This document shows positions 47,201-55,460 of a DNA stretch of 64,000 bases, piece after piece. The stretch comes from Clostridia bacterium (GTDB lineage: Bacteria; Bacillota; Clostridia; RGIG6154), in NCBI GenBank assembly GCA_017409875.1, contig JAFQRW010000014.1, positions 34,109 through 98,108 on the forward strand, written 5' to 3'. Made by a program: the position numbers and the translations under genes. The notes beneath the pieces are model-generated. The model was not told the DNA's origin. It did not search any database and saw only the letters and a program-made list of their open reading frames with translations. Each line of letters begins with the position of its first letter. The first letter of the stretch is position 1.

Positions 47201-49291
47201 ACGCCAGATACTAAAATCTAAAAGCTCGAAAGATTCTTTGTACTGCGCTTGCACCTTTGTTCTTGGAAAGGCTTCAATGTTTCGCACGGTGCTTGATGTT
47301 GCAGTAGTTCCTTCCAAGTAATAGCTTTTTTCAATTTCGCCATTGTTTTCAAATGCTAAAAGGCCGCATTTATTACCTGAAACCGTACCAAAGCAACAGC
47401 TTGATATAATTTTTCCGTCATTGTTATATGTAATTCCGCCCGAGTTTTGAGCAGTTACGCTACCCAAAGCAAGGCAGTTTTGTATTGTACCTGAATTATA
47501 GTAAGCAAATAAAGATGAGCTTTGTTTGCCACTGACAGTACCATAAAACATACTGCTTGAAATAATACCTTCTTGTAAATTGTTCATTACAAGACCGCTA
47601 CCTGTTGCACAGTTGATATAAGCATCAGACGAGCAACCGATAATTTTTCCTGCGTTATTATATGCAAGTGATGCTACATTGGTATTTCCATATACAATGC
47701 AGTTTTTGAGGTGAACATTTTGTATAGTTCCTGCGTTATTTGCAAAAAGTGCAATGTTATCATTAAGCGGTGAATAAAGTATAATATTTGATATTTCAAA
47801 GCCTGCGCCATCGTAGCTTCCGCTAAACGGTACAGATGAGCTTCCTATTGGCTCAAAGGAATATGAGTTTTCAAATGATATATCCCTTACTTGCTTAAAG
47901 TGTGCATCAAGGTGGTTTTTTATATTTAAAAAGTGGTCTTTATCAGCAATGATGTACGGATTTATTTCACTACCGTCTCCGCCGCCAAACTCGGTATAGT
48001 TTTCGTTTTTGTAATATGGGTTAGTTTTCAAAGTAGGAAAAGTATTTTCTTGTGTAAGCTCAAATTCATCTGATGTTAGGAATAATGAAATAAGAGTATT
48101 TTGAGTAACTTTTTGTTCTCCGGGAGAAAACATTTTTGAGCTGTAATAGCAATTCTCGGGAGCATTTTTTGATTCTTTTAAAGTAATCGCACGGGAAGAA
48201 TCTCCTGAAAGATACCCTGTGTTAAAACAGTTTTTTATTGTGCCAGAATTTATTGCACAGATGCCTATAGCACCGGCTTGAGTTGCATCGCCAGTATTAA
48301 AACAGTTTATAATTTCGCCCTCGTTAGTTCCGCAGATGCCTGACGGTGTGCCATTAGAATACGAAACAAATGAGGAGTTGTAGCAGTTTTTAATACTGCC
48401 TGAATTTATATTACAGATGTTTCCTGAATATTTTGTGTCAAGCATAAAAGAGTTTGTTTTTGTAGCCGAAATGTTTGCGCAGTTTTCAATTATGCCTTCA
48501 TTTTTATGTGCTATTGCAAAGTATTCGTCGGGTGTTGAAAGTTTAAGATTTATAACACTTGCAGCACTTTTTACATTTTCGAAAACGGCTTTTATACTAT
48601 TGTTGGAATTAAGACCTATTATTTTATAACCATCGCCGTCAAAACTTCCGCCAAAGGATTTTATTGGATAAAAAATAATATCACAGTTTTTAAGATTAAG
48701 GTCGGCGGCTAATTTATAATTCTTGTCAGGGTTTATGCTTACATTTCTTAAATGAAACAGCGAATTTATAATATAGGGGGATTCTGAAGAACCTTTTCCA
48801 CCTGCATAAAGGTTTTGAGTTATTCTGGAAACTATAATATCAGCCTGCTCACGTGTGAGAAAATCGTCCGGACGGAAAGTAAAGTCGTCGTGCCCTGTAA
48901 TTATCTTAAGGTCTGACAAGCTTTTAACAGAGGGCTTTGCCCAGTCATAGATTTTATGGTCGTCGTTGTAGCCTGTATTTTCGCAAAGAGAGGTGCCCAT
49001 AATTCTGCCAAGCATAACAGAGGCTTCTGCTCTTGTAAGAAAATCATAGGGATTGATATTACCGTTTTCGTCCCCTAAAACATATCCGTAGCCGACAGCA
49101 GAGCTGAGATGCTTAAAATATGGTGAATCGGGCTTAACATCGGGAAGAGAAACAATTGAATCTGAAGATATGTCAAGGCAGGAGTTTACCATTTGAACAA
49201 ACTCCTGCCTTGGAATGTAATCCTGAGCACAAACTGAAGATGAGAATAATATAAGTGCTGATAAAAGCGAAACAAACAATATCTTTTTCAT
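44225..49291 (-). CDS. Giant SLH-anchored surface protein with five GLUG-type beta-helix modules
   Basis: 1688 residues. Signal peptide 1-22 (cleavage after SSVCA). Two SLH-like units cover residues about 24-105 (YDFLTRAEASVMLGRIMG) and 110-160 (DDFLTREQADIIVSRI). Five modules follow, beginning near residues 162, 431, 719, 992 and 1363, each opening with a motif of the form GGxGSxxxPYxI, then an LxNI/LxNV segment and an FxLxxDI strand. Each is filled with short repeats such as GTIKNCFNTG and GGISGSNYGIIAGSINYG, the GLUG pattern of parallel beta-helix adhesins and some surface proteases. No catalytic motif was seen. It starts 20 bases after queT and is probably cotranscribed with it. It likely binds host glycans or matrix; this is inference. 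Confidence 0.85.
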   Translation of the reverse strand: MKKILFVSLLSALILFSSSVCAQDYIPRQEFVQMVNSCLDISSDSIVSLPDVKPDSPYFKHLSSAVGYGYVLGDENGNINPYDFLTRAEASVMLGRIMGTSLCENTGYNDDHKIYDWAKPSVKSLSDLKIITGHDDFTFRPDDFLTREQADIIVSRITQNLYAGGKGSSESPYIINSLFHLRNVSINPDKNYKLAADLNLKNCDIIFYPIKSFGGSFDGDGYKIIGLNSNNSIKAVFENVKSAASVINLKLSTPDEYFAIAHKNEGIIENCANISATKTNSFMLDTKYSGNICNINSGSIKNCYNSSFVSYSNGTPSGICGTNEGEIINCFNTGDATQAGAIGICAINSGTIKNCFNTGYLSGDSSRAITLKESKNAPENCYYSSKMFSPGEQKVTQNTLISLFLTSDEFELTQENTFPTLKTNPYYKNENYTEFGGGDGSEINPYIIADKDHFLNIKNHLDAHFKQVRDISFENSYSFEPIGSSSVPFSGSYDGAGFEISNIILYSPLNDNIALFANNAGTIQNVHLKNCIVYGNTNVASLAYNNAGKIIGCSSDAYINCATGSGLVMNNLQEGIISSSMFYGTVSGKQSSSLFAYYNSGTIQNCLALGSVTAQNSGGITYNNDGKIISSCCFGTVSGNKCGLLAFENNGEIEKSYYLEGTTATSSTVRNIEAFPRTKVQAQYKESFELLDFSIWRITDSFPEIISNPKGTSPLENTTDFAGGNGSFSNPFKIVTPKHFVNISKYPSKCFAILNDINLSNISKTGEFKTIKFFSGYLNGNGNKLMGLNQKGISSLIGTNYGIITNLATDSFVLYGEKSAPFALVNEGVITLCRNDSSISGKSVSGITLTNNSIVERCINNGTLMGADVAGIALYNAGKISDCLVSGNIIGNNELSKICGISSGGKILSSIVTSDLYFENKTGAFYPISDTPYSYCYYLDRYNQKWDGYISFSQLMSKNTLYGINFYDIWVNQPGQFPYLNGIKNDNLNVPKTFSAGDGSEERPFVILTLNDLYNIRMYPDAHFTILSDIVAGNLTVTGILNNGKQGFCPIENFKGTINGNNSIIYGLEILYPDLENSGIFTKNSGTIKNLGFSGVRVEGGLTAGAVCGVNYGNIANIKVLDSRIGSKSGDAGAVCGINYGSITSSTNYSDVFAASSGGGIAGVNHKDILNCTNWGGIISVAEDQMSFSGGISGKNLKNIENCVNNGKIFSYSDKYTAYAGGVAGFLEGSVKNSYNTGEHTAKSPSIALAGGIAGGGKDIRISGVYNIGYGLTSSDISYVGSIVGSASGSISNAYYDHTLPAAHSGENISEISVFAISPDDFANLDNMPQFSSSVWVIPKSSTYFYPQLIDNPHISKSYSENVRDFGGGDGSITNPYKILTAEHLDNVRKYLGSSFTLMGNIDMRRYLRQHTFSPIGDNIFGFFGTFMGNGYEIIGLETTDESFGGLFRQNHGEIYDLTISGGNIAGGTAGAICAINTGLIYRCSSSTQISNIGKNHLTTGGIAGINKSSGMIVSCSNTEDVFSSAASSVTGGISGSNYGIIAGSINYGSTSGSGTTLCVAGGLSGYNFGTVSDSANIMSVFALTSSSGETFAGGISGTNSGNLVNCYSAADDVLAKTYGGVTANNTSVVVNCYYNDMVTTPCLLGKCDAFAVQKEALVDKETFTDFDFDEMWYASGIHFPVPVETLY

Positions 49292-49311
49292 TTGCCCCGA
49301 GCCTTTCTTAG

Positions 49312-49797
49312 TTAAAATTTTATAACAGAACTTTTTTTGAGATAGGAAGCCAGCGGCAAGCCAAGTCCGTAGCAGGATACAAGCTGTCCCAAACCGACTT
49401 CAAGAGCAATCACCAAAAAGCCTTGAAGTGAAAATCCTGATTCCGACATAAGAAAACTTAAATACGCGCCTACAATCAAGGCATTTAAAATAACCGGGAA
49501 AAACAGTGCAATAAATATATTCTTTTTGAATTTATATGTAAAAAAAGCGGCAATTAAAGTAGTAAGGCTGCCAAACACAATGTCGAAAATTCCCATTCCA
49601 CCGATTATGTTTGAAATAAGGCAACCAATAAACAGACCCGGTATTGCATAAGGTGTAAATATTGGTAAAACACAAAGGCATTCTGCTATTCTGCATTGCA
49701 CAGCACCAAAGCTGATTGGTGCAAGCAAAAGGGTTAAAACAGCGTAAAGCGCGGCTATAATTGCAGATATGGTAAGCTTTTTAATAGATGTTTTCAT
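49312..49797 (-). CDS. queT: QueT family ECF transporter S component (queuosine precursor)
   Basis: 161 residues with five or six membrane segments. The block QCRIAECLCVLPIFTPYAIP followed by GLFIGCLISNIIGG is the QueT family signature; these S components are predicted to import preQ0/preQ1 or queuine for tRNA queuosine. No preQ1 riboswitch was seen in the 50 bases upstream, where these genes often have one. It sits between a cysteine-cluster protein gene and the giant SLH gene. It relies on an unlinked energising module. Confidence 0.9.
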   Translation of the reverse strand: MKTSIKKLTISAIIAALYAVLTLLLAPISFGAVQCRIAECLCVLPIFTPYAIPGLFIGCLISNIIGGMGIFDIVFGSLTTLIAAFFTYKFKKNIFIALFFPVILNALIVGAYLSFLMSESGFSLQGFLVIALEVGLGQLVSCYGLGLPLASYLKKSSVIKF

Positions 49798-49847
49798 TAT
49801 TTTGCTCTCCTAAAATTATATATCAAAAAAGTGAATAACAAGTGAAT

Positions 49848-50366
49848 TTATTTTGTAAATTTATTGTTTAAAGATGTAAAATCATCGGCAATTTCTGAGA
49901 GCATTAATATGTAATCACGCCCGTCTTTAAGCTTTAAAACTCTGTTCATTGCTTTTTTTACGTTTTTTACAAAAGCAGGTTCTAAATCTTTTGGTTTTAA
50001 GCTTCTTGCAAGAGGGCAAATATTTTTTGCCATTGGATTCATAATAAGCTTTATTTTGCCGTTTTTAAGGTATGGCATAAGCGGAAAAATTCTGCACGCA
50101 AGTGGACGGAACTTTCTGTTGCAATGCCCCTCACAAAAGAACAGTTTTGCAACTTCTTTTTCACCGAACTCGCAGTTTGAGTCTTCTATTTCAGCAAAAG
50201 GCACATTACTTAAAAGCTTTTCTTCGTGAGGAAACAAAAGCATACCTGTTTTTTCTTCGCCGTCTTTGCAGCAAGCACTGTCGCAGAGCTTGCCACAGTC
50301 TTTTGAAAGTGGTGTAATGCCGTCAAACATTTCATATATTGGAATATAAAAATCGTAAACATTCAT
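49848..50366 (-). CDS. YkgJ-like cysteine-cluster protein
   Basis: The start is set at ATG 50366 (MNVYDFYIPIYEMF), nine bases after AAGGA; an in-frame ATG three codons upstream is possible. The 172-residue protein has DCGKLCDSACC near residue 23, CEFGEKE, FCEGHCNRKFRPLACRIFPL near residue 78, and a final NICPL. The RPxxCRxFP and CC motifs are typical of the CxxCxxCC zinc/iron-chelating family (UPF0153/YkgJ), whose function is not known. It is the first gene of a probable operon with queT and the giant SLH gene, with its own promoter. Confidence 0.75.
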   Translation of the reverse strand: MNVYDFYIPIYEMFDGITPLSKDCGKLCDSACCKDGEEKTGMLLFPHEEKLLSNVPFAEIEDSNCEFGEKEVAKLFFCEGHCNRKFRPLACRIFPLMPYLKNGKIKLIMNPMAKNICPLARSLKPKDLEPAFVKNVKKAMNRVLKLKDGRDYILMLSEIADDFTSLNNKFTK

Positions 50367-50387
50367 AACTATCATTCCTTTATATTA

Positions 50388-50416
50388 ATTTTATACTATT
50401 TATGACAAAAAGTCAA
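50388..50416 (-). promoter_or_regulatory. Promoter for the cysteine-cluster protein gene
   Basis: On the minus strand TTGACT (50416-50411) and TAAAAT (50393-50388), spacer 17. It is divergent from the promoter at 50431. Confidence 0.77.
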
Positions 50417-50430
50417 TTAAAGAGGCATAA

Positions 50431-50459
50431 TTGACAAAAAGGTGCTAAACAAATATAAT
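50431..50459 (+). promoter_or_regulatory. Promoter for the FAD oxidoreductase pair
   Basis: TTGACA at 50431-50436 and TATAAT at 50454-50459, spacer 17: a full consensus promoter. Confidence 0.9.
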
Positions 50460-50477
50460 ATAAGCTGAGGTGGTATC

Positions 50478-51764
50478 ATGGCACAGAATTGTTTTGAAAA
50501 AATCAAAAATATTGATATAGCGGTTATAGGCGGCGGCGCAGCAGGATTTGCTGCGGCTATTTGTGCTGCTGAAAATAGCTGCGATTTGAAAATTGCAATT
50601 TTAGAAAAAGGAGCAAGAACAGGAAGAAAAATTTTAGCTACAGGAAACGGCAGATGCAATCTTTCTAACAATAATCTCCTGCTTACAAGATACCACGGAA
50701 AAGATAAGGAATTTGCATTAAGTGCATTAACAGAGTATGACTTTGATAAAACAATGAATTTTTTTGAAAAAATAGGCATTTTAACAACAACCTTAGAAGA
50801 TGGCAAGGTATATCCAATGAGCTTGCAGGCATCTTCGGTAGTGGATATGTTAAGATTAAGAGCAAAAAAATTAAAAATTGAAGAAATAACTGAATTTGAA
50901 GTTTTGGATATACAAAAAAACGGAGAGCATTTTATAATAAGCGGCAATGAGAAAAAACTGCTCAAGGCAAAAAAAGTAATACTGTGTACAGGAGGCAAAG
51001 CCGCTCCTGAGTTTGGAACAGATGGGAGTGCATATTCTCTGGCGCAAAAATTTGGTCACAATTTAACACAAGTTTTTCCCACTTTGGTGCAGCTTAAATG
51101 TGATGCAAAAAAAGTGCGCGCATTAAAAGGCGTTAAGCTTATGGGAAATGTGACACTTTTAGACGGCAGAAAAGAAATTCAAAAAGAATACGGGGAAATA
51201 ATGTTTACAGATTACGGACTTTCAGGGCCGCCGATATTTCAACTGTCGCGTAGAGCGTCAGAAGAGTTGAATAAAAGAAATAAAAATATTATAGTAAAGG
51301 TAGATTTGCTTCCTGATTACAGGTATACTCAAATAGAAGATATATTGTTAGAAAGAAGAAAAAATTTAGCAGATGCAGAATCGGAAAACTTTTTAAACGG
51401 AATGCTCAATAAACAATTAGCAAAACAAATTTTAAAAGAAAGTGATGAAAACTTAAAGCTTAATATGCTTTCAGGTAAAATCACAGATAAAACAATAAAA
51501 GTTCTGGCAAACAAAATTAAAGGATGGGAGTTTGAAATTACAGGAACAAATCCCTGGAAGAATGCTCAGGTTACAGCAGGCGGAATTGAAACCGCTGATA
51601 TTGATGATAAAACAATGGAATCTAAAAAAATAAAGGGACTTTATTTCGCAGGAGAAATTTTAGATATTGATGGTGACTGTGGAGGCTTTAACTTGCAGTG
51701 GGCATGGTCAAGCGGTTTTGTGGCAGGCAAATGTGCGGCACAGTGCATAGGAGGGGAAAAATGA
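50478..51764 (+). CDS. BaiN/HI0933-family FAD-dependent oxidoreductase
   Basis: 428 residues. N-terminal dinucleotide-binding motif VIGGGAAGFAAAI, then the family's KGARTGRKILATGNGRCNLS, KVYPMSLQASSVVDMLR, CTGGKAAPEFGTDGSAYSLA and C-terminal TAGGIETADIDDKTMESKKI then FAGEILDIDGDCGGFNLQWA. Characterised members include BaiN, proposed in bile-acid dehydroxylation, but most are uncharacterised flavoproteins, so the name should not be taken as evidence of bile acid metabolism. It shares an ATGA overlap with the next gene. Confidence 0.88.
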   Translation: MAQNCFEKIKNIDIAVIGGGAAGFAAAICAAENSCDLKIAILEKGARTGRKILATGNGRCNLSNNNLLLTRYHGKDKEFALSALTEYDFDKTMNFFEKIGILTTTLEDGKVYPMSLQASSVVDMLRLRAKKLKIEEITEFEVLDIQKNGEHFIISGNEKKLLKAKKVILCTGGKAAPEFGTDGSAYSLAQKFGHNLTQVFPTLVQLKCDAKKVRALKGVKLMGNVTLLDGRKEIQKEYGEIMFTDYGLSGPPIFQLSRRASEELNKRNKNIIVKVDLLPDYRYTQIEDILLERRKNLADAESENFLNGMLNKQLAKQILKESDENLKLNMLSGKITDKTIKVLANKIKGWEFEITGTNPWKNAQVTAGGIETADIDDKTMESKKIKGLYFAGEILDIDGDCGGFNLQWAWSSGFVAGKCAAQCIGGEK

Positions 51765-53293
51765 TAATTTCAAATATCAGACTTCCTTTTACGCATACAA
51801 AAGACCAGCTTGAGCATAAGATTAAACAAATGTGTGGGCATAACAGAATTTACAAATACCAAATAAGAAGAAAATCTGTTGACGCAAGAAATAAAAGCAA
51901 CATTTTATATGTCTATACAGTAGAAGTGTATATCAAAGAAAGTGAATATATTGAAAAAAAGCTACTTTTAGATGATATAAAAGAAATAAATTTAAAATGC
52001 AGACCTGTGATAGCAGGCACAGGACCTGCAGGTCTTTTCTGTGGGCTGTATTTAGCCAAAGCCGGGCTTTGCCCTATTTTACTCGAACAGGGCAACCCTG
52101 TTGAAAAAAGAGCAGAAGATGTTAATTCTTTCTGGCAAAAAAGTCAGCTTAATGAAAGCTCAAATATTCAGTTTGGCGAAGGAGGTGCAGGAACCTTCTC
52201 TGACGGCAAGCTTAACACAGGAATAAAAGGCACACTTTCAAAAGAAGTTTTAGAGGTGTTTGCAAGGTTTGGTGCAGGAGAAGAAATAACATATCTTGCA
52301 AAGCCGCATATCGGAACTGATGTTTTAAGAAAAGTAATTGTAAACATAAGAAATGAAATCATTTCACTTGGCGGAGAATTTCATTTTGGGTCAAAAATGC
52401 ACGATTTTGCAGTAAGCGGAGGAAAAGTCGAGAGCGTTTTTGCCGACAAAGAATATAAAACAGAGTGCCTTGTTCTGGCAATCGGTCACAGTGCAAGAGA
52501 AACTTTTGCTCTTTTACATCAAAAAGGAGTTATTCTTCAGCCAAAGCCATTTTCTGTTGGCTTTAGAATCGAACATCCTCAAAAACTAATAAATATGTCG
52601 CAGTATGGAATTTTGAATGACAAACTGCTCGCAGCCGATTATAAGCTTTCAGAGCATTTATCATCAGGACGCGGAGTGTATACTTTTTGTATGTGCCCCG
52701 GAGGGTACGTTGTCGGTGCATCAAGTGAAAATGGCGGTGTTGTTACAAATGGTATGAGCTACCGCAAAAGAGATGCACAAAATGCAAACAGTGCGCTTCT
52801 TGTAAGTGTAACACCTGAAGATTTTGCGGCAAAACACTCACTTTCTGGAATTGATTTTCAAAGAGAAATTGAAAAAAGAGCGTTTTCCATCGGCGGAGAA
52901 AACTTTAACGCACCCTGCCAGCTTTTAGGAGACTTTTTGAAAAATAAAACTTCCGATAGTTTCGGAGACGTAAGTCCAACCTATTTGCCGGGCGTAAAAA
53001 AGGCTGACATTACTAAGGTTTTACCCGAATTTGTATGCGATGCTCTAAAGCAGGTAATTCCTAAAATGGCAGAAAAAATCAAGAATTTTGATTTGTATGA
53101 TGCAGTTTTAACTGCTGCTGAAACAAGAAGCTCCTCGCCGGTAAGAATTTTAAGAAATGATGAGTTTGAGGCAAGCACCCGTGGTATTTATCCTACAGGC
53201 GAAGGCGCAGGTTATGCGGGCGGTATTACGTCCAGTGCGGCAGACGGCATCAGGGTGGCTTTAAAAATTATTGAAAAAAGCCGTAAAGTATAA
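51761..53293 (+). CDS. Uncharacterised FAD-dependent dehydrogenase (COG2509 type)
   Basis: The start is set at ATG 51761, which overlaps the previous stop and follows GGAGGGG. The 510-residue protein begins with a roughly 80-residue domain (MIISNIRLPFTHTKDQLEH; RIYKYQIRRKSVDARNKSNI), followed by the FAD-binding VIAGTGPAGLFCGLYLAKAG, GEGGAGTFSDGKLNTGI, and a C-terminal TRSSSPVRILRNDEFEA then GIYPTGEGAGYAGGITSSA. These features match a conserved Firmicute family of unknown reaction. Cotranslation with the previous flavoprotein suggests a shared pathway. Confidence 0.87.
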   Translation: MIISNIRLPFTHTKDQLEHKIKQMCGHNRIYKYQIRRKSVDARNKSNILYVYTVEVYIKESEYIEKKLLLDDIKEINLKCRPVIAGTGPAGLFCGLYLAKAGLCPILLEQGNPVEKRAEDVNSFWQKSQLNESSNIQFGEGGAGTFSDGKLNTGIKGTLSKEVLEVFARFGAGEEITYLAKPHIGTDVLRKVIVNIRNEIISLGGEFHFGSKMHDFAVSGGKVESVFADKEYKTECLVLAIGHSARETFALLHQKGVILQPKPFSVGFRIEHPQKLINMSQYGILNDKLLAADYKLSEHLSSGRGVYTFCMCPGGYVVGASSENGGVVTNGMSYRKRDAQNANSALLVSVTPEDFAAKHSLSGIDFQREIEKRAFSIGGENFNAPCQLLGDFLKNKTSDSFGDVSPTYLPGVKKADITKVLPEFVCDALKQVIPKMAEKIKNFDLYDAVLTAAETRSSSPVRILRNDEFEASTRGIYPTGEGAGYAGGITSSAADGIRVALKIIEKSRKV

Positions 53294-53540
53294 GAAAAAG
53301 CGATACAAAAGTTGATATTGCGGCGGTGATTTTAAGCGCCACGTATTTTTTGCTGCATCTTGCAGCACTTTTTCTTATAGCATATTTCTTGCTGAATTCG
53401 TTTACAATATTATTTGCCTCGTTAATCAAAACATCTTCTGAGCTTCTGACGGTTGCTTTAATGAAAAACACCGCTTGCTCAAAGTAGCCTGAGTCTAAAT
53501 CTGACAAAATTATAACTCGTCTGTTAGTAGTTTTTTTCAA
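53268..53540 (-). CDS. Small single-helix membrane protein, convergent overlap
   Basis: 90 residues from TTG 53540, which follows AAGGAG with nine bases between. N-terminal RRVIILSDLDSGYFEQAVFF is followed by an acidic/polar stretch and a C-terminal membrane segment (ALKITAAISTFVSLFLILYG). The gene's last 26 bases overlap the end of the convergent dehydrogenase gene, tail to tail. Short proteins of this kind occur in Clostridia and are sometimes mislabelled as translation factors; the function is unknown. The good ribosome binding site and topology argue that it is real. A promoter is not clear. Confidence 0.65.
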   Translation of the reverse strand: MKKTTNRRVIILSDLDSGYFEQAVFFIKATVRSSEDVLINEANNIVNEFSKKYAIRKSAARCSKKYVALKITAAISTFVSLFLILYGFFQ

Positions 53541-53629
53541 AAATTGTCACTCCTTATGGAAAAATTTGCGTGCAGTATTATTATTACATTTTTTTGGCAT
53601 TTTAAACCTGTGTTTTTAGCCTGTTTGTC

Positions 53630-53658
53630 TTGACTTTGATGGTGTTTTGGAATATTAT
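53630..53658 (+). promoter_or_regulatory. Promoter for the phosphoglucomutase-polysaccharide run
   Basis: TTGACT at 53630-53635 and TATTAT at 53653-53658, spacer 17. Confidence 0.75.
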
Positions 53659-53698
53659 ATATATAGGTAGAAATTTTTATAGGAAAGGACCATAGATT

Positions 53699-55444
53699 AT
53701 GTTAAATGCAACAGATATTTACAACAAATGGCTGTCATACGACGCTTTGGATGTTGATTTAAAAAAACAACTTGAAGAAATTAAGGACAATCAGGAAGAA
53801 ATCAACGAAAGATTTTATTGTGATTTAAGCTTTGGCACTGCAGGTCTTCGCGGTATTATAGGTGCCGGCACAAATCGTATGAACATATATACTGTAAAAC
53901 GAGCAACACAAGGTCTTGCCGACGTTATCGTAAAAGAAGGAGAAACGGCAAAAAAACGTGGTGTTGCTATTGCTTATGATTCAAGACTTTATTCAGATAA
54001 GTTTGCAAAAGAGGCAGCTTTGGTGCTTGCGGCAAACGGGATAAAGGTTTATCTTTTTGACGAGCTTCGTCCTACTCCAGAGCTTTCTTTTACCATAAGA
54101 CATTTAAATTGTATTTCAGGAATTATTATTACGGCAAGCCATAATCCTGCAAAATACAACGGATATAAAGTATATTGGGAAGACGGTGCGCAGATGCCAC
54201 CCGAATTTGCAGATAAAGTATTGGAGAATATTAAAAACACCGATATTTTCGAAGGTGTAAAAAGTATTTCAGAGCAAGAGGCAATAAATTCAGGACTTTT
54301 AACAATTATAGGCGAAGAAGTTGACAAGGCATATCTTGAAAACGTTTATGCACAAAGCATTAACAAAGATTTGGTTAAAAAAATCGCAGATGATTTTAAA
54401 ATTGTTTATACCCCGTTTCATGGTGCAGGTAACAAGCTTGTAAGAAAAATCCTTGAAATGATTGGCGTGAAAAACGTTTATGTAGTTAAAGAGCAGGAAA
54501 TGCCCGATCCGGCATTCCCTACAGTTATATCGCCGAATCCGGAAAATCCCGAAGGATTTTCTTATGCTACCAAGCTTGCAAATAAAGTTGACTGTTCGTT
54601 TATCATAGGAACTGACCCTGACAGCGACAGAGTTGGGGTTATGGTAAGAAATCCTGAAGGTGAATTTATACCAATTTCAGGTAATCAGATGGGTGTTTTA
54701 CTGGTAAATTATGTTTTGTCACAAAGACATAAAAAAGGGTTGCTCCCTGAAAACCCTGTTGTTATTAAAACTATAGTTACAACAGAACTTACTGATAGAA
54801 TTTGCGAGAAATACGGTATTGATATAACAAATGTTTTGACAGGCTTTAAGTTTATCGGCGAAGTTATAAAGGGCTTAGAAGAAAAAGGCGAAGAAAAGCG
54901 TTTTGTATTCGGATACGAAGAAAGCTACGGATATCTTTCAGGCAGCTATGCAAGAGATAAAGATGCAGTTGTTGCTTCAATGCTTATTGCCGAAATGGCA
55001 GCATTCTATGCCGACAGAAATATGACTCTTTATGACGGACTTGTTGAAATTTATGAAGAATTTGGCTATTACAAAGAGCTTCAGCACTCTGTTACTTTAG
55101 AGGGTATGGAGGGCATTAAAAAAATTGCAGCAATGATGCAGCACCTTAAAGACAATCCTATTGAGGAAGTTGACGGCGAGAAAGTTATAAGGATTGATGA
55201 CTACAGCAAGAGCGTGACAAAAGATATGATAAGTGGTAAAACTGATAAAATCAGTCTTCCTAAATCTGATGTTTTAGCATTTTATCTGCCTGACAACAAA
55301 AAATTCATCATTCGTCCTTCAGGCACCGAGCCTAAAATTAAGTTCTATTTCTTTGCAAAAGGCAAAGATCAAAAGGACGCAAACGCTATAATGGATAAAC
55401 TAAGTAAGGCTGTGCTTGATATTACAGGAGACTTACTTAAGTAA
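53699..55444 (+). CDS. Alpha-phosphoglucomutase / phosphomannomutase
   Basis: 581 residues with the four-domain alpha-D-phosphohexomutase layout: sugar-binding TAGLRGIIGAGTNRMN, catalytic serine loop ITASHNPAKYNGYKVYW near residue 145, metal loop GTDPDSDRVGV near residue 303, sugar loop GYEESYGYLSG and phosphate loop IRPSGTEPKIKFYF. The length matches the PgcA group of Firmicutes, which interconverts glucose 1- and 6-phosphate and feeds UDP-glucose for wall polysaccharides. Position directly ahead of polysaccharide genes supports that role. Confidence 0.93.
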   Translation: MLNATDIYNKWLSYDALDVDLKKQLEEIKDNQEEINERFYCDLSFGTAGLRGIIGAGTNRMNIYTVKRATQGLADVIVKEGETAKKRGVAIAYDSRLYSDKFAKEAALVLAANGIKVYLFDELRPTPELSFTIRHLNCISGIIITASHNPAKYNGYKVYWEDGAQMPPEFADKVLENIKNTDIFEGVKSISEQEAINSGLLTIIGEEVDKAYLENVYAQSINKDLVKKIADDFKIVYTPFHGAGNKLVRKILEMIGVKNVYVVKEQEMPDPAFPTVISPNPENPEGFSYATKLANKVDCSFIIGTDPDSDRVGVMVRNPEGEFIPISGNQMGVLLVNYVLSQRHKKGLLPENPVVIKTIVTTELTDRICEKYGIDITNVLTGFKFIGEVIKGLEEKGEEKRFVFGYEESYGYLSGSYARDKDAVVASMLIAEMAAFYADRNMTLYDGLVEIYEEFGYYKELQHSVTLEGMEGIKKIAAMMQHLKDNPIEEVDGEKVIRIDDYSKSVTKDMISGKTDKISLPKSDVLAFYLPDNKKFIIRPSGTEPKIKFYFFAKGKDQKDANAIMDKLSKAVLDITGDLLK

Positions 55445-55460
55445 GAAAAGAGGAAACGTT

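Noticed and set aside
49798..49847. preQ1 riboswitch ahead of queT
   Set aside because: The 50-base gap lacks the preQ1 aptamer's conserved stem and A-rich tail.
50417..50998. 193-codon antisense frame
   Set aside because: It lies opposite the BaiN-like gene, whose motifs are clear, and has serine/leucine/phenylalanine-rich shadow composition.
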